From: Pseudomonas helvetica | GTDB lineage: Bacteria > Pseudomonadota > Gammaproteobacteria > Pseudomonadales > Pseudomonadaceae | NCBI RefSeq assembly: GCF_039908645.1 | Contig: NZ_CP150917.1 | Span: forward strand, 3,731,501-3,795,500 | Length of the DNA stretch: 64,000 nt | Direction: 5' to 3' | In this document: positions 21,435-29,943 of the stretch, one piece after another | How positions within the stretch are numbered: position 1 is the first letter of the stretch | Layout: the number at the start of each line of letters is the position of its first letter | Made by a program: the position numbers and the translations under genes | The notes under the pieces: model-generated | Databases searched by the model: none | What the model saw: the letters and a program-made list of their open reading frames with translations, nothing else | What the model was told of the DNA's origin: nothing

Positions 21435-22247
21435 ATGAAGATCGTCTCGTTCAACATCAATGGCCTGCGCGCTCGCCCCCATCAACTGGCGGCACTGATC
21501 GAGAAGCACCAGCCGGACGTCATCGGCTTGCAGGAAACCAAGGTCGATGACGTCCAGTTCCCGCTCGCCGAGCTTGAGGCGCTGGGCTATCACGTGAGCT
21601 TCCACGGCCAGAAAGGTCATTACGGCGTCGCCCTTATGTCACGCCAGGCACCGCTCGCGTTGCACAAAGGCTTTGCCAGCGACGAAGAAGACGCCCAGCG
21701 CCGCTTCATCTGGGGCACGTTCGCCGATGCCAACGGCGTACCGGTGACGATCATGAACGGCTATTTCCCACAGGGTGAAAGCCGCGACCACCCGACCAAG
21801 TTCCCGGCCAAGGAGCGCTTCTACAACGACTTGCAGACGCTGCTCGAAACCCAGTTCAGCAATGACCAGCCGCTGGTGGTGATGGGCGATGTGAACATTT
21901 CCCCGGAAGACTGCGACATCGGCATCGGCCCGGACAACATGAAGCGCTGGCTGAAAACCGGCAAATGCAGCTTCTTGCCGGAAGAGCGCGAGTGGATGGC
22001 CCGTTTGAAGAACTGGGGCCTGGTGGACAGCTTCCGCCACCTGAACCCGGACGTAACGGATCGCTTCAGCTGGTTCGACTACCGCAGCCGTGGCTTTGAA
22101 GACGAGCCCAAGCGCGGCCTGCGCATCGACTTGATCCTCGCCTCCCAAGGGCTGCTGCCACGGGTCAAGGCAGCCGGTGTCGACTACGAACTGCGCGGCA
22201 TGGAAAAACCTTCGGACCATGCGCCGATCTGGCTTGAGCTGAGCTGA
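21435..22247 (+). CDS. xthA: Exodeoxyribonuclease III
   Basis: This 270-residue DNA repair enzyme has AP endonuclease and 3'-5' exonuclease activity. Motifs of the exonuclease/endonuclease/phosphatase fold are complete: FNINGLRAR at the start, QETKVDD with catalytic Glu34, the GDVNISPED metal/active-site loop, RIDLILAS, and the terminal [10 protein letters not shown] with the catalytic His. The ATG at 21435 is chosen over 21396 because it begins the exact family N-terminus. The gene stands alone, divergent from the acetyltransferase, and ends with a strong hairpin. Confidence 0.96.
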   Translation: MKIVSFNINGLRARPHQLAALIEKHQPDVIGLQETKVDDVQFPLAELEALGYHVSFHGQKGHYGVALMSRQAPLALHKGFASDEEDAQRRFIWGTFADANGVPVTIMNGYFPQGESRDHPTKFPAKERFYNDLQTLLETQFSNDQPLVVMGDVNISPEDCDIGIGPDNMKRWLKTGKCSFLPEEREWMARLKNWGLVDSFRHLNPDVTDRFSWFDYRSRGFEDEPKRGLRIDLILASQGLLPRVKAAGVDYELRGMEKPSDHAPIWLELS

Positions 22248-22254
22248 TCGCTGC

Positions 22255-22281
22255 GATCGTTCCCACGCAGTGGGAACGATC
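22255..22281. terminator. Hairpin after xthA
   Basis: A perfect 12-bp inverted repeat GATCGTTCCCAC/GTGGGAACGATC with a 3-base loop starts eight bases after the xthA stop. It lacks a T run but is stable enough to act as a terminator or mRNA 3' end. The same GATCGTTCCCAC word recurs near 32898, so it is also a genomic repeat. Confidence 0.7.
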
Positions 22282-22358
22282 ATTGCGTCGTCATATTTCA
22301 GCAACCTTTCTGTCTTATTCTCCCGACACTTCCTGTGACCTTGAAAGGTGTCGGCTCG

Positions 22359-23696
22359 ATGCTGCGCGTCCTGTTACCGCTGCTGCTCTGCGGTTTGCTT
22401 CCGCTCTTTGCCACCGCCGCTGAGCTGCCGATACCCGAGCATGGCCCTGCCCTGCGCATTCAAGGCTCCAACACCATCGGGGCAGCCCTCGGCCCGGCGC
22501 TGGTCAAAGGGTTGTTGCTGGAACAAGGGTTGCTGAAGGTCCATAGCGAAGTCTCGGACAGAGACAACGAACAGCAAATTGTCGGCCAGACGGCCCAGGG
22601 TCGGCGGGTGGTCGTGGACATCGCCGCCCACGGCTCCAGCACCGGGTTCGCCGCACTGAAAAACGCCAGCGCCGACCTGGCGGCGTCTTCGCGCCCGATC
22701 AAGGACAGCGAACTGGTCGACCTCGAAACCCTCGGCGACCTGAAAAGCCCGAACGCCGAGCAAGTCATCGCCATCGACGGCCTGGCGATCATCCTGCACC
22801 CGAAAAACCCGCTGACGCAGCTGAACACCGAACAACTGGCGCGGATTTTCAGTGGTGAAGTGAAAACCTGGGAAGAACTCGGCGGTACCGGTGGCCCGCT
22901 GAACCTTTACGCCCGGGATGACCATTCGGGCACCTATGACACCTTCAAGGAACTGCTCCTGAGCCATCGCGGGAAAACGCTGGCGGGTTCGGCAAAACGC
23001 TTCGAATCCAGCGAGCAACTGTCCGATGCGGTCAGCCAGGACCCGCAAGGCATCGGCTTCATCGGCTTGCCTTACGTGCGTCAGGCAAAAGCTGTGGCGA
23101 TTGTCGATGGCAACTCACAGCCGATGTTGCCGCTCAACAGCCTGATCGCCACCGAGGACTATCCGCTGTCGCGTCGGTTGTATTTCTATTTGCCGCCTGA
23201 TGGCCAGAACCCCTGGGCCGACGCGCTGGTGAAATTCGCCCAGAGCAGTAAGGGTCAGGCGATTGTTGCCGCCAATGGTTTTATCGCGCAGACCGTGCAA
23301 GCCATGAACGTCGCGCCGAACCCGCAGATGCCTGACGACTACCGGGCAATCATTGATCATGCACAACGACTCACGGTGAATTTTCGCTTCGAAGAAGGCA
23401 GCGCCAACCTGGACAACAAGGCCCGACAGGACCTGTCGCGGGTGCTCGACTATTTAAAGCAGCACGACAAGCTGAACAAACAGGTGACACTGGTTGGCTT
23501 CGGCGATGCCAAGACCGATTCGCAGCGGGCGGCCCTGCTATCGAGGCTGCGTGCCATGGCCGTGCGCCGCGAGCTGGTGAAAAGTGGTGTGGTGTTTCGC
23601 GAGATTCGTGGCTTTGGAGACGAAATGCCGGTGGCGGCCAACAGCGCCGATGAAGGACGGATCAAGAATCGCCGGGTGGAAGTCTGGGTTTACTGA
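22359..23696 (+). CDS. PstS-like substrate-binding protein fused to an OmpA domain
   Basis: This 445-residue exported protein has two parts. After a signal peptide (LLPLLLCGLLPLFATAA) comes a phosphate-binding-like domain with the PstS-type motifs LRIQGSNTIG, ARDDHSGTYDTFKELLL and SDAVSQDPQGIGFIG. The last 120 residues are an OmpA peptidoglycan-binding domain (LTVNFRFEEGSANLDNKARQDLSRVLDYL ... GFGDEMPVAANSADEGRIKNRRVEVWVY). It would bind a small oxyanion or other ligand near the cell wall; no transporter genes are beside it. A GTG at 22335 is an alternative start; the ATG at 22359 follows GAAAGG and begins a better signal. Confidence 0.85.
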   Translation: MLRVLLPLLLCGLLPLFATAAELPIPEHGPALRIQGSNTIGAALGPALVKGLLLEQGLLKVHSEVSDRDNEQQIVGQTAQGRRVVVDIAAHGSSTGFAALKNASADLAASSRPIKDSELVDLETLGDLKSPNAEQVIAIDGLAIILHPKNPLTQLNTEQLARIFSGEVKTWEELGGTGGPLNLYARDDHSGTYDTFKELLLSHRGKTLAGSAKRFESSEQLSDAVSQDPQGIGFIGLPYVRQAKAVAIVDGNSQPMLPLNSLIATEDYPLSRRLYFYLPPDGQNPWADALVKFAQSSKGQAIVAANGFIAQTVQAMNVAPNPQMPDDYRAIIDHAQRLTVNFRFEEGSANLDNKARQDLSRVLDYLKQHDKLNKQVTLVGFGDAKTDSQRAALLSRLRAMAVRRELVKSGVVFREIRGFGDEMPVAANSADEGRIKNRRVEVWVY

Positions 23697-23705
23697 CAGC
23701 CGCGC

Positions 23706-24473
23706 TCACTCTGGCGATTCAGGCTTGCGCAATAAATAGGTGTCCATGATCCAGCCGTTGGCCAACCGCGCGGCTTTCCTGACCCGCGTTATCTCTTGCG
23801 CAACGTCTTTGAGCTTGCCGGAAATAAGAATTTCATCCGGCGTGCCAAGGTAGGCGCCCCAGTAAATCTGTTGCTCCTGATCGGCCACCTGCAGGTAGGA
23901 ATCTTCTGCATCGAGCATCACCACCAGGCTGTCGGCGTCGCTGACCTGGCCCGCAGCCAGGCGGCGGCCGGTGGTAATTTCAATGGAGCGCCCAATGCGA
24001 TTCAGCGGCACCTTGTGCTGCGCCGCCAAGGCCTGGACGCTGCTGATGCCGGGAATCACCTCGAAGGTGAAGGTACAACGACCGGACTCGAGGATCGCCT
24101 GCAAGATCCGCAGGGTGCTGTCGTACAACGCCGGATCGCCCCACACCAGAAACGCCGCACACTCATCGTCCGTCATCTCTTCATTGATCAAGCGCTCGAA
24201 GATCTGTTGCTTGTCGCGGTTCAAATCGACAACGCTGGCGTTGTAGTCCACATCGCCGCGCACCCGCTCGGGGCTGTCGGCCTCGACGAAGCGATAAGCC
24301 GGATCGGTGATATAGCGCTCGCAGATTTCCCGCCGCAGGTCGATCAGCTTGTCCTTGCTCTGCCCCTTGTCCATCAGAAAGAACACATCGACCCGATTCA
24401 ACGCATTGACCGCCTGCATGGTGATGTATTCGGGATTGCCGGCACCAATGCCAATGACCAGTAGCTGCTTCAT
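23706..24473 (-). CDS. cobF: Precorrin-6A synthase (deacetylating)
   Basis: This 255-residue SAM-dependent methyltransferase of aerobic cobalamin synthesis methylates C-1 of precorrin-5 with loss of acetate. It starts with the tetrapyrrole methylase motif LLVIGIGAGNPEYITMQAVNAL and shows CobF features such as FFLMDKGQSKDKLIDLRREIC and FLVWGDPALYDSTLRIL, followed by FEVIPGISSVQALAA. It stands apart from other cob genes, as in several Pseudomonas genomes. It converges on the PstS/OmpA gene, nine bases away. The ATG has GAGGTGAAG upstream. Confidence 0.94.
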   Translation of the reverse strand: MKQLLVIGIGAGNPEYITMQAVNALNRVDVFFLMDKGQSKDKLIDLRREICERYITDPAYRFVEADSPERVRGDVDYNASVVDLNRDKQQIFERLINEEMTDDECAAFLVWGDPALYDSTLRILQAILESGRCTFTFEVIPGISSVQALAAQHKVPLNRIGRSIEITTGRRLAAGQVSDADSLVVMLDAEDSYLQVADQEQQIYWGAYLGTPDEILISGKLKDVAQEITRVRKAARLANGWIMDTYLLRKPESPE

Positions 24474-24690
24474 GGATGCTTCACCTCGCTGTGCATCATG
24501 GTGTCTAACGGCTCATCCGTAGATAAACGCACCAATTTCCTACACGAACTAAAGCACTAGCGTACAGCATCAGGCGAAACCCACGCAGGCCTTGTCGGAC
24601 AAGACTTTCGCCCCACTTTAGTGCTTTTCAGGCACATGAAAAAATTCACTAGACATGTAGCATAAATTACATAAATACTGATTTAACGGA

Positions 24691-24701
24691 TTATGAAATA
24701 A
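24691..24701. promoter_or_regulatory. Candidate regulator site upstream of the first RpiR gene
   Basis: TTATGAAATAA is an inverted repeat (TTAT-gaa-ATAA) 30 bases before the RpiR start. The identical 11-mer is present at 41842-41852, upstream of the second RpiR-linked operon. The surrounding 24600-24700 is markedly AT-rich and also contains TGAAaaaaTTCA, so the promoter is probably here. That an RpiR protein binds it is inference. Confidence 0.45.
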
Positions 24702-24731
24702 AAGCAACACACCCCTCTAGCAGGAGCTCGG

Positions 24732-25586
24732 ATGCCCTCACTCAGAGACCGGATCACCGATCCCGGCCTGGACCTCACGCCGTCGGAACGCAAAGTCATA
24801 CGTGCATTGCTGGACCAGTACCCGCGCAACGGGCTGGGCCCGATGTCACGCCTGTCCGAGCATGCCGGCGTCAGCGATCCGACCATCGTGCGCCTGGTGA
24901 AAAAACTCGGCTTCGGTGGCTATGCCGATTTTCAGGACGCACTGCTCAGCGACATGGATCACCGGCTGCGCTCGCCCAGTGCACTGTTGCAACCGCGTTC
25001 GCACCTCAAGCAAGACGATGTCTGGACCCATTACCTGGCGGACAGTCACCGCGCCCTGCTCGAAACCCAGGCCCTGACCCAGCCCGAAGATGTGCGCATC
25101 CTGGCCGAATGGCTGCTGGATACACGGCATCAAGTGCATTGCTTCGGCGGACGCTTCAGCAGCTTCCTCGCCCACTACCTGCTCAATCATTTACGCCTGT
25201 TGCGTGCAGGCTGCTTTGCCCTGGAAGACAACGCGCAACTGCCCGATCGGCTGTTCGATGTGCAACGCCAGGACGTAGTGCTGGTGTTCGACTATCGACG
25301 CTATCAATCCCAGGCTCTGCGCGTTGCCAGCGCGGCCAGGAACCGGCATGCGCGCGTCGTGCTGTTCACCGATATCTACGCCTCGCCGCTGCGCGAGATG
25401 GCGGATCTGGTGATCACTGCGCCCGTAGAGTCGGCGTCGGCCTTCGACACCCTGGTGCCGGCGCTGGCCCAGGTCGAGGCCTTGATTGCCTGCCTGACGC
25501 CGCGTTGCCCGGATCTCGCCGAGCGACTCGAAGGCATCGATGCACTACGAAGCGATTTCACCACTCACCTGCTGGAGGAAAAATAA
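24732..25586 (+). CDS. MurR/RpiR-family transcriptional regulator
   Basis: This 284-residue regulator has an N-terminal helix-turn-helix of the RpiR type (LTPSERKVIRALLDQYPRN, then MSRLSEHAGVSDPTIVRLVKKLGFGGYADFQ) and a C-terminal SIS sugar-isomerase-like domain for effector binding (HCFGGRFSSFLAHYLLNHLRLL ... DVVLVFDYRRYQSQALRVA). The second half holds ITAPVESASAFDTLVPALAQVEALI, typical of the family. It leads a run of catabolic genes on the same strand, the next starting two bases after its stop, so it probably controls them. The start ATG has AGGAG seven bases upstream. Confidence 0.92.
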   Translation: MPSLRDRITDPGLDLTPSERKVIRALLDQYPRNGLGPMSRLSEHAGVSDPTIVRLVKKLGFGGYADFQDALLSDMDHRLRSPSALLQPRSHLKQDDVWTHYLADSHRALLETQALTQPEDVRILAEWLLDTRHQVHCFGGRFSSFLAHYLLNHLRLLRAGCFALEDNAQLPDRLFDVQRQDVVLVFDYRRYQSQALRVASAARNRHARVVLFTDIYASPLREMADLVITAPVESASAFDTLVPALAQVEALIACLTPRCPDLAERLEGIDALRSDFTTHLLEEK

Positions 25587-25588
25587 GG

Positions 25589-26233
25589 ATGTTTATGCTC
25601 CCCCATCACTCGCCCCGTGACTTGCCGTTTGCTACCGACCACACCGCGTTGCTGCTGGTGGACATGCAACGCGCCTGGCTTGAGCCGCAGTTCGACCCGC
25701 ATCTGCAAGGGCCCGACGCCAAGTACTTCCTCGAGCGCACCCGCCAACAGGTGATTCCCAACCAGCTCAGGCTGTTGGCCGCCGTGCGCACGGCTCGGCA
25801 GAACGTTCTACACACGCTCATCGAAAGCCTCACCGCCGACGGTCGAGACCGCTCGCTGGACCACAAACTGTCGGACATGCACCTGCCAAAAGGCAGCCCG
25901 CACGCCGCCATCATTGAAGAACTGACACCAGCCGAAAACGAAATCGTCTTGCCCAAGACCTCCTCCGGGGTCTTCAACTCGACCAACATCGACTACGTGC
26001 TGCGCAACCTGCAAACCCGCCATCTGATCATCGCCGGCATCGTCACCGACCAGTGCGTCGACATGGCCGTGCGCGATGCGGCTGATCGCGGCTATCTGGT
26101 AACACTGGTAGAAGACGCTTGCGCGACCTACACCGAGCAACGCCATCTGGCGTGCCTGAACGCGATCAAGGGTTATTGCTGGATCACCGACACGCAGACC
26201 GTGCTCGACCGTTTGCAGGCGTTGCAGGCATGA
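25589..26233 (+). CDS. Isochorismatase-family cysteine hydrolase
   Basis: This 214-residue alpha/beta hydrolase of the isochorismatase/nicotinamidase superfamily carries the catalytic triad: Asp in TALLLVDMQRAW, Lys in EIVLPKTSSGVFNST, and Cys in GIVTDQCVDMAVRDAADRGY. Related enzymes hydrolyse amides, ureides or N-carbamoyl compounds. Two ATGs (25589 and 25595) lie after GAGGAAAAATAAGG; either is possible. The stop overlaps the next gene by ATGA, so this enzyme and the glutamine synthetase-like protein are translationally coupled and likely act in one pathway. The substrate is unknown. Confidence 0.88.
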   Translation: MFMLPHHSPRDLPFATDHTALLLVDMQRAWLEPQFDPHLQGPDAKYFLERTRQQVIPNQLRLLAAVRTARQNVLHTLIESLTADGRDRSLDHKLSDMHLPKGSPHAAIIEELTPAENEIVLPKTSSGVFNSTNIDYVLRNLQTRHLIIAGIVTDQCVDMAVRDAADRGYLVTLVEDACATYTEQRHLACLNAIKGYCWITDTQTVLDRLQALQA

Positions 26234-27582
26234 GCCGCGCCAACAGCAGTGAGCCCCTGACGCCCGTGGCCATGACCACCATCGTCACCACCGACCTGAT
26301 CGGCGTGACCCGCGGCCGCTCGTTTCCCAGCGATGAACTCGAACACTACAAAGCCGCCGGTTGCGGTTGGGTCCCGGCCAACAGCGCGCTGACCCCGCAA
26401 GACATCATCGCCTCCAGCAACCCGTGGGGTGCCTACGGTGACTTGCGGCTGATCCCCGACCTGGCCAGCCGGGTGACGGTCAACAACGGTCCCGATGCCA
26501 GTGCGCCGGCCCTGGATTTCATCCATGGCGACATTTGCGAAACCGATGGCCGTCCATGGGCGGCCTGCCCGCGAACGCTGCTACGCAACGAAGTACAGCG
26601 TTACCACGATGAGCTGGGGCTGCAGATCACGTCGGCCTTCGAGCACGAATTCAACCTCACCACCGACAGCGCCCAGGCCGAGCATCTGGCGTTTTCGCTG
26701 GAGGCCCAGCGTCAGGGCGCAGCGTTCGGCGGTTGGCTGCTCAGCGCCTTGCGCGCAGGGGGGGTCGAGCCGGAAATGTTCCTGCCCGAATATGGCAAGC
26801 ACCAATACGAAATCACCTGCCGGCCGACCCAGGGCGTCGCGGCGGCCGACCGCGCGGTCAACGTGCGCGAGATCACCCGTGAGATCGCCCGGCAAATGGG
26901 CCTGAACCTGAGCTTTGCACCCAAGACCTCGGAACACGCCGTGTGCAACGGCGTGCACCTGCACCTGAGCCTGCACGACCTGTCCGGCGATCCGGTGTTG
27001 TACGACGCCGGGACCGCGAATGGCCTGTCGACCCTCGGCCAGCACTGGTCCGCAGGCGTGTTGCACTATTTGCCGGCCCTCTGCGCGTTGACCGCGCCGA
27101 CTCCGATTTCCTATGAGCGCCTGCAACCGCATCATTGGAGCGCGTCGTACGCGTGCCTGGGCCAACGCAACCGCGAAGCCTCGCTGCGGATCTGCCCGAC
27201 CGTGAGCCTGGGCGGCAAATCCGAGGCCGCGCAATACAACCTCGAATTCCGCGCCATGGACGCCACGGCCTCCCCGCATCTGGCGCTGGCCGCCGTGCTG
27301 ATTGCCGGCCGACTGGGCATCGAGCAACGCCTGGCGCTAAACGCGATCACCGATGAAGTCCCGGATTCGCTGAATGAAGAACAACGCCAGCGCCGCGGCA
27401 TCGTCGCCCTGCCCGTCTCACTCGCTCAGGCCCTGAACCACCTGCGTCACAGCGAGGCCTTGCTTGAAGCCTTGCCAAGCGCCTTGCTCGACACCTACTT
27501 CGCCGTCAAAACCGAGGAACTTGCCTTGACCCAACACCTGTCACCCGCCCAACTCTGTGAGCACTATGCGCGCCTCTACTGA
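26230..27582 (+). CDS. Glutamine synthetase-like ligase (GlnA/PuuA family)
   Basis: This 450-residue ATP-dependent ligase of the glutamine synthetase fold has the beta-grasp domain at the start (TTIVTTDLIGVTRGRSFP) and the catalytic domain with SAFEHEFNL, AVCNGVHLHLSL (ATP/glutamate-binding N-G-x-H-x-H) and the Arg/Glu segments ASLRICPTVSLGG and YNLEFRAMDATASPHLALAAVL. Relatives in catabolic operons make gamma-glutamyl amides of amines such as putrescine rather than glutamine. It is coupled to the cysteine hydrolase upstream and overlaps the amidohydrolase gene downstream, so a biosynthetic role in nitrogen assimilation is unlikely. Confidence 0.9.
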   Translation: MSRANSSEPLTPVAMTTIVTTDLIGVTRGRSFPSDELEHYKAAGCGWVPANSALTPQDIIASSNPWGAYGDLRLIPDLASRVTVNNGPDASAPALDFIHGDICETDGRPWAACPRTLLRNEVQRYHDELGLQITSAFEHEFNLTTDSAQAEHLAFSLEAQRQGAAFGGWLLSALRAGGVEPEMFLPEYGKHQYEITCRPTQGVAAADRAVNVREITREIARQMGLNLSFAPKTSEHAVCNGVHLHLSLHDLSGDPVLYDAGTANGLSTLGQHWSAGVLHYLPALCALTAPTPISYERLQPHHWSASYACLGQRNREASLRICPTVSLGGKSEAAQYNLEFRAMDATASPHLALAAVLIAGRLGIEQRLALNAITDEVPDSLNEEQRQRRGIVALPVSLAQALNHLRHSEALLEALPSALLDTYFAVKTEELALTQHLSPAQLCEHYARLY

Positions 27583-28318
27583 GTCCGCCGAGTTCGGGTT
27601 TTACACCGAGCCGGCGTACAGCCTGAGCCGGGAAGCGTCCGAGCACCCGCTGATTCTGGTGTGTGAACATGCCAGCCGCTACATCCCGACGGCCTTGAAC
27701 GATTTGGGGTTGAGCAGCGAAGCCGCGCACGAGCACATTGCCTGGGACATCGGCGCGCTGGCGCTCGCCGAAAGCCTGTCCAAAGCCCTCGGCGCGACCC
27801 TGCTGGCGGCCAACTACTCGCGTCTGCTGATCGACCTCAACCGTCCATTACAGGCCCCGGACAGCATCCCGGCCAAGAGCGAAATTTACCCGGTGCCGGG
27901 GAATCAGAACCTCGACAAAGCGACCCGCGACTACCGCCGCGAGTGCCTGTTCACGCCGTTTCACACACGCCTTCACCATCTGATCGATGCCCGCCTGGCC
28001 GAAGGCCGCGCGGTGCGGGTGGTGGGTATTCACAGCTTCACGCCGATCTACTTCGGCCAACCTCGAGCGCTGGAAGCCGGCGTGCTGTATGGGCAGGCCG
28101 AGGAGTATGCGAACCGGCTGATCGACGGGTTGGCCAGGCATCCATTGCGGGTTGCCGGCAATCAGCCCTACAAAATCAATCCGGCGAGCGACATGACAGT
28201 GCCGGTTCACGGCGACGCCCGTGGCATCGATTCGGTGCTGATCGAGGTGCGCAATGACCTGTTGCGCAATCGGCTGGCGGTCCAGACCTGGAGCGATTAT
28301 CTGGCGCCGTTGCTGTAG
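27566..28318 (+). CDS. N-formylglutamate amidohydrolase-family enzyme
   Basis: This 250-residue metallohydrolase of the HutG-type N-formylglutamate deformylase superfamily shows LILVCEHASRYIPTAL with the metal-binding Glu and His, LIDLNRP, VVGIHSFTPIY (metal His), and the C-terminal segment IEVRNDLLRNRLAVQTWSDYLAPLL. The ATG at 27566 overlaps the end of the upstream ligase gene by 17 bases; a GTG at 27557 is also in frame. No hut genes are present, so the likely substrate is another N-formyl- or N-acyl-amino acid produced in this pathway. Function beyond the superfamily is open. Confidence 0.85.
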   Translation: MRASTESAEFGFYTEPAYSLSREASEHPLILVCEHASRYIPTALNDLGLSSEAAHEHIAWDIGALALAESLSKALGATLLAANYSRLLIDLNRPLQAPDSIPAKSEIYPVPGNQNLDKATRDYRRECLFTPFHTRLHHLIDARLAEGRAVRVVGIHSFTPIYFGQPRALEAGVLYGQAEEYANRLIDGLARHPLRVAGNQPYKINPASDMTVPVHGDARGIDSVLIEVRNDLLRNRLAVQTWSDYLAPLL

Positions 28319-28461
28319 AACCGAAGCCTCAAACGAACTGTTTCAAGCTGAAAAAACACCGATGGTTGTACCGGTAAAACAACGATAACAAACGCTGTAA
28401 CGTGTTTTTACCAGCCTGGTTCAAACACATTGCCGCAGTGACCTACAAGGAGAACCGCTTC

Positions 28462-29811
28462 ATGGAAATAGAAGAATTCGGCTACAAGCAAGAGTTGAAA
28501 CGCAGCCTGTCGCTGACCGATCTGGTGGTTTACGGGATGATTTTCATGATCCCCATCGCCCCGTTCGGCGTATACGGCTACGTCAACCAGGAGGCGCCCG
28601 GCATGGTGCCGCTGGCCTACATCATCGGCATGGTGGCAATGCTGTTCACCGCCTTGAGTTACGGCAGCATGGCACGGGCCTTCCCGATCGCCGGCTCGGT
28701 CTACTCCTATGCTCAACGCGGGCTGCACCCGCATGTCGGCTTTATCGCCGGCTGGCTGATGCTGCTCGACTACCTGCTGATCCCGCCGCTGCTCTATGTG
28801 TATGCGGCAATGGCGCTGAATCACCTGTACCCGGACATTCCCAAGGTCGGTTTCATCCTCGCCTTCCTGGTCAGTGCGACCTTCGTCAACCTGCGGGGAA
28901 TCACCTTTACCGCACGGATGAACATCATCTTTCTGCTGGCGCAACTGGTGGTGCTGGGGATCTTCCTGTTCTACGCCTGGACCGCCTTGCACGGTGGCGC
29001 CGGTAACGGCCAGCTGACCCTGGCGCCGTTGTACAACCCGGAGCACTTCAACTTCGCATTGCTGATGCAAGCGGTGTCGATTGCGGTGTTGTCGTTCTTA
29101 GGCTTCGATGCGATTTCGACCCTGGCCGAAGAGATCAAGGGCGACCCGGGCCGCAGCGTCGGCAAAGCCGCGTTGATCACGCTGGTGGTCATGGGGGTGA
29201 TTTTTGTCGTGCAGACCTGGATCGCCACGGACCTGGCCGCCGGCATGGGCTTCAAGTCCGCCGATACCGCGTTCTATGAAATCGCCGAAATCGCCGCCGG
29301 CAGCTGGCTGGCAACCGTTACCGGTGTGGCCACGGCTCTGGCCTGGGGCGTGGCGGTGGCGATCACCTCGCAAGCCGCGGTATCGCGCCTGCTGTTCGGC
29401 ATGGCACGCGACGGCAAACTGCCCAAAGTGCTGGCCAAGGTCCACCCCAAACACAACACCCCGTACATCAGCATTTACCTGGTGGCGGTGCTGTCGCTGC
29501 TGATCTGCTACCTGTTCATCAACTCGGTGGACACCCTGACTTCATTGGTCAACTTCGGGGCCCTGAGCGGCTTCATGCTGCTGCACCTGACGGTGATCAA
29601 CTACTACTGGCGTCGGCAGAAGTCCGGCCAGTTCATCCGTCATCTGGTCTGCCCGGTGATCGGTTTCGTCATCGTCAGCGCCATCCTCTACAACATGGGT
29701 GTCGATGCGCAAAAGCTCGGCGGTATCTGGATTGCAGCGGGCCTGGTCTATCTGTTTTTCCTCAACAGAATCGGCGCCAGCGCTGTGTTGCCGGACCCTT
29801 CCAACAGTTAG
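28462..29811 (+). CDS. APC-family amino acid/polyamine permease (PuuP-like)
   Basis: This 449-residue inner-membrane importer has 12 predicted helices. The start LKRSLSLTDLVVYGMIFMIPIAPFGVYGYV and the LeuT-fold features MARAFPIAGSVYSYAQRGLHP and GFDAISTLAEEIKGDPGRSVGKA place it among APC transporters related to the putrescine importer PuuP. The ATG at 28462 is preferred over 28402 because AAGGAG precedes it. A gap of 143 bases separates it from the amidohydrolase gene, so it may have its own promoter while belonging to the same regulon. It probably brings in the substrate of the preceding enzymes. Confidence 0.88.
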   Translation: MEIEEFGYKQELKRSLSLTDLVVYGMIFMIPIAPFGVYGYVNQEAPGMVPLAYIIGMVAMLFTALSYGSMARAFPIAGSVYSYAQRGLHPHVGFIAGWLMLLDYLLIPPLLYVYAAMALNHLYPDIPKVGFILAFLVSATFVNLRGITFTARMNIIFLLAQLVVLGIFLFYAWTALHGGAGNGQLTLAPLYNPEHFNFALLMQAVSIAVLSFLGFDAISTLAEEIKGDPGRSVGKAALITLVVMGVIFVVQTWIATDLAAGMGFKSADTAFYEIAEIAAGSWLATVTGVATALAWGVAVAITSQAAVSRLLFGMARDGKLPKVLAKVHPKHNTPYISIYLVAVLSLLICYLFINSVDTLTSLVNFGALSGFMLLHLTVINYYWRRQKSGQFIRHLVCPVIGFVIVSAILYNMGVDAQKLGGIWIAAGLVYLFFLNRIGASAVLPDPSNS

Positions 29812-29836
29812 AAAAGGTCAGCATTTAAAACGTCGA

Positions 29837-29865
29837 GCGGTCGCTGACAGGGATTAGCCGACCGC
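29837..29865. terminator. Hairpin between the permease and aruF-like genes
   Basis: GCGGTCG and CGACCGC form a 7-bp stem around a 15-base loop, 26 bases after the permease stop. No T run follows, so termination is only possible, not certain. Confidence 0.4.
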
Positions 29866-29943
29866 CGTTGTAGTGCGTGGAAACCGACAGTGATAGTCAA
29901 GCCTGATGCCCGGTATCAGGCCCTTTGATACAGGAGTACATCC

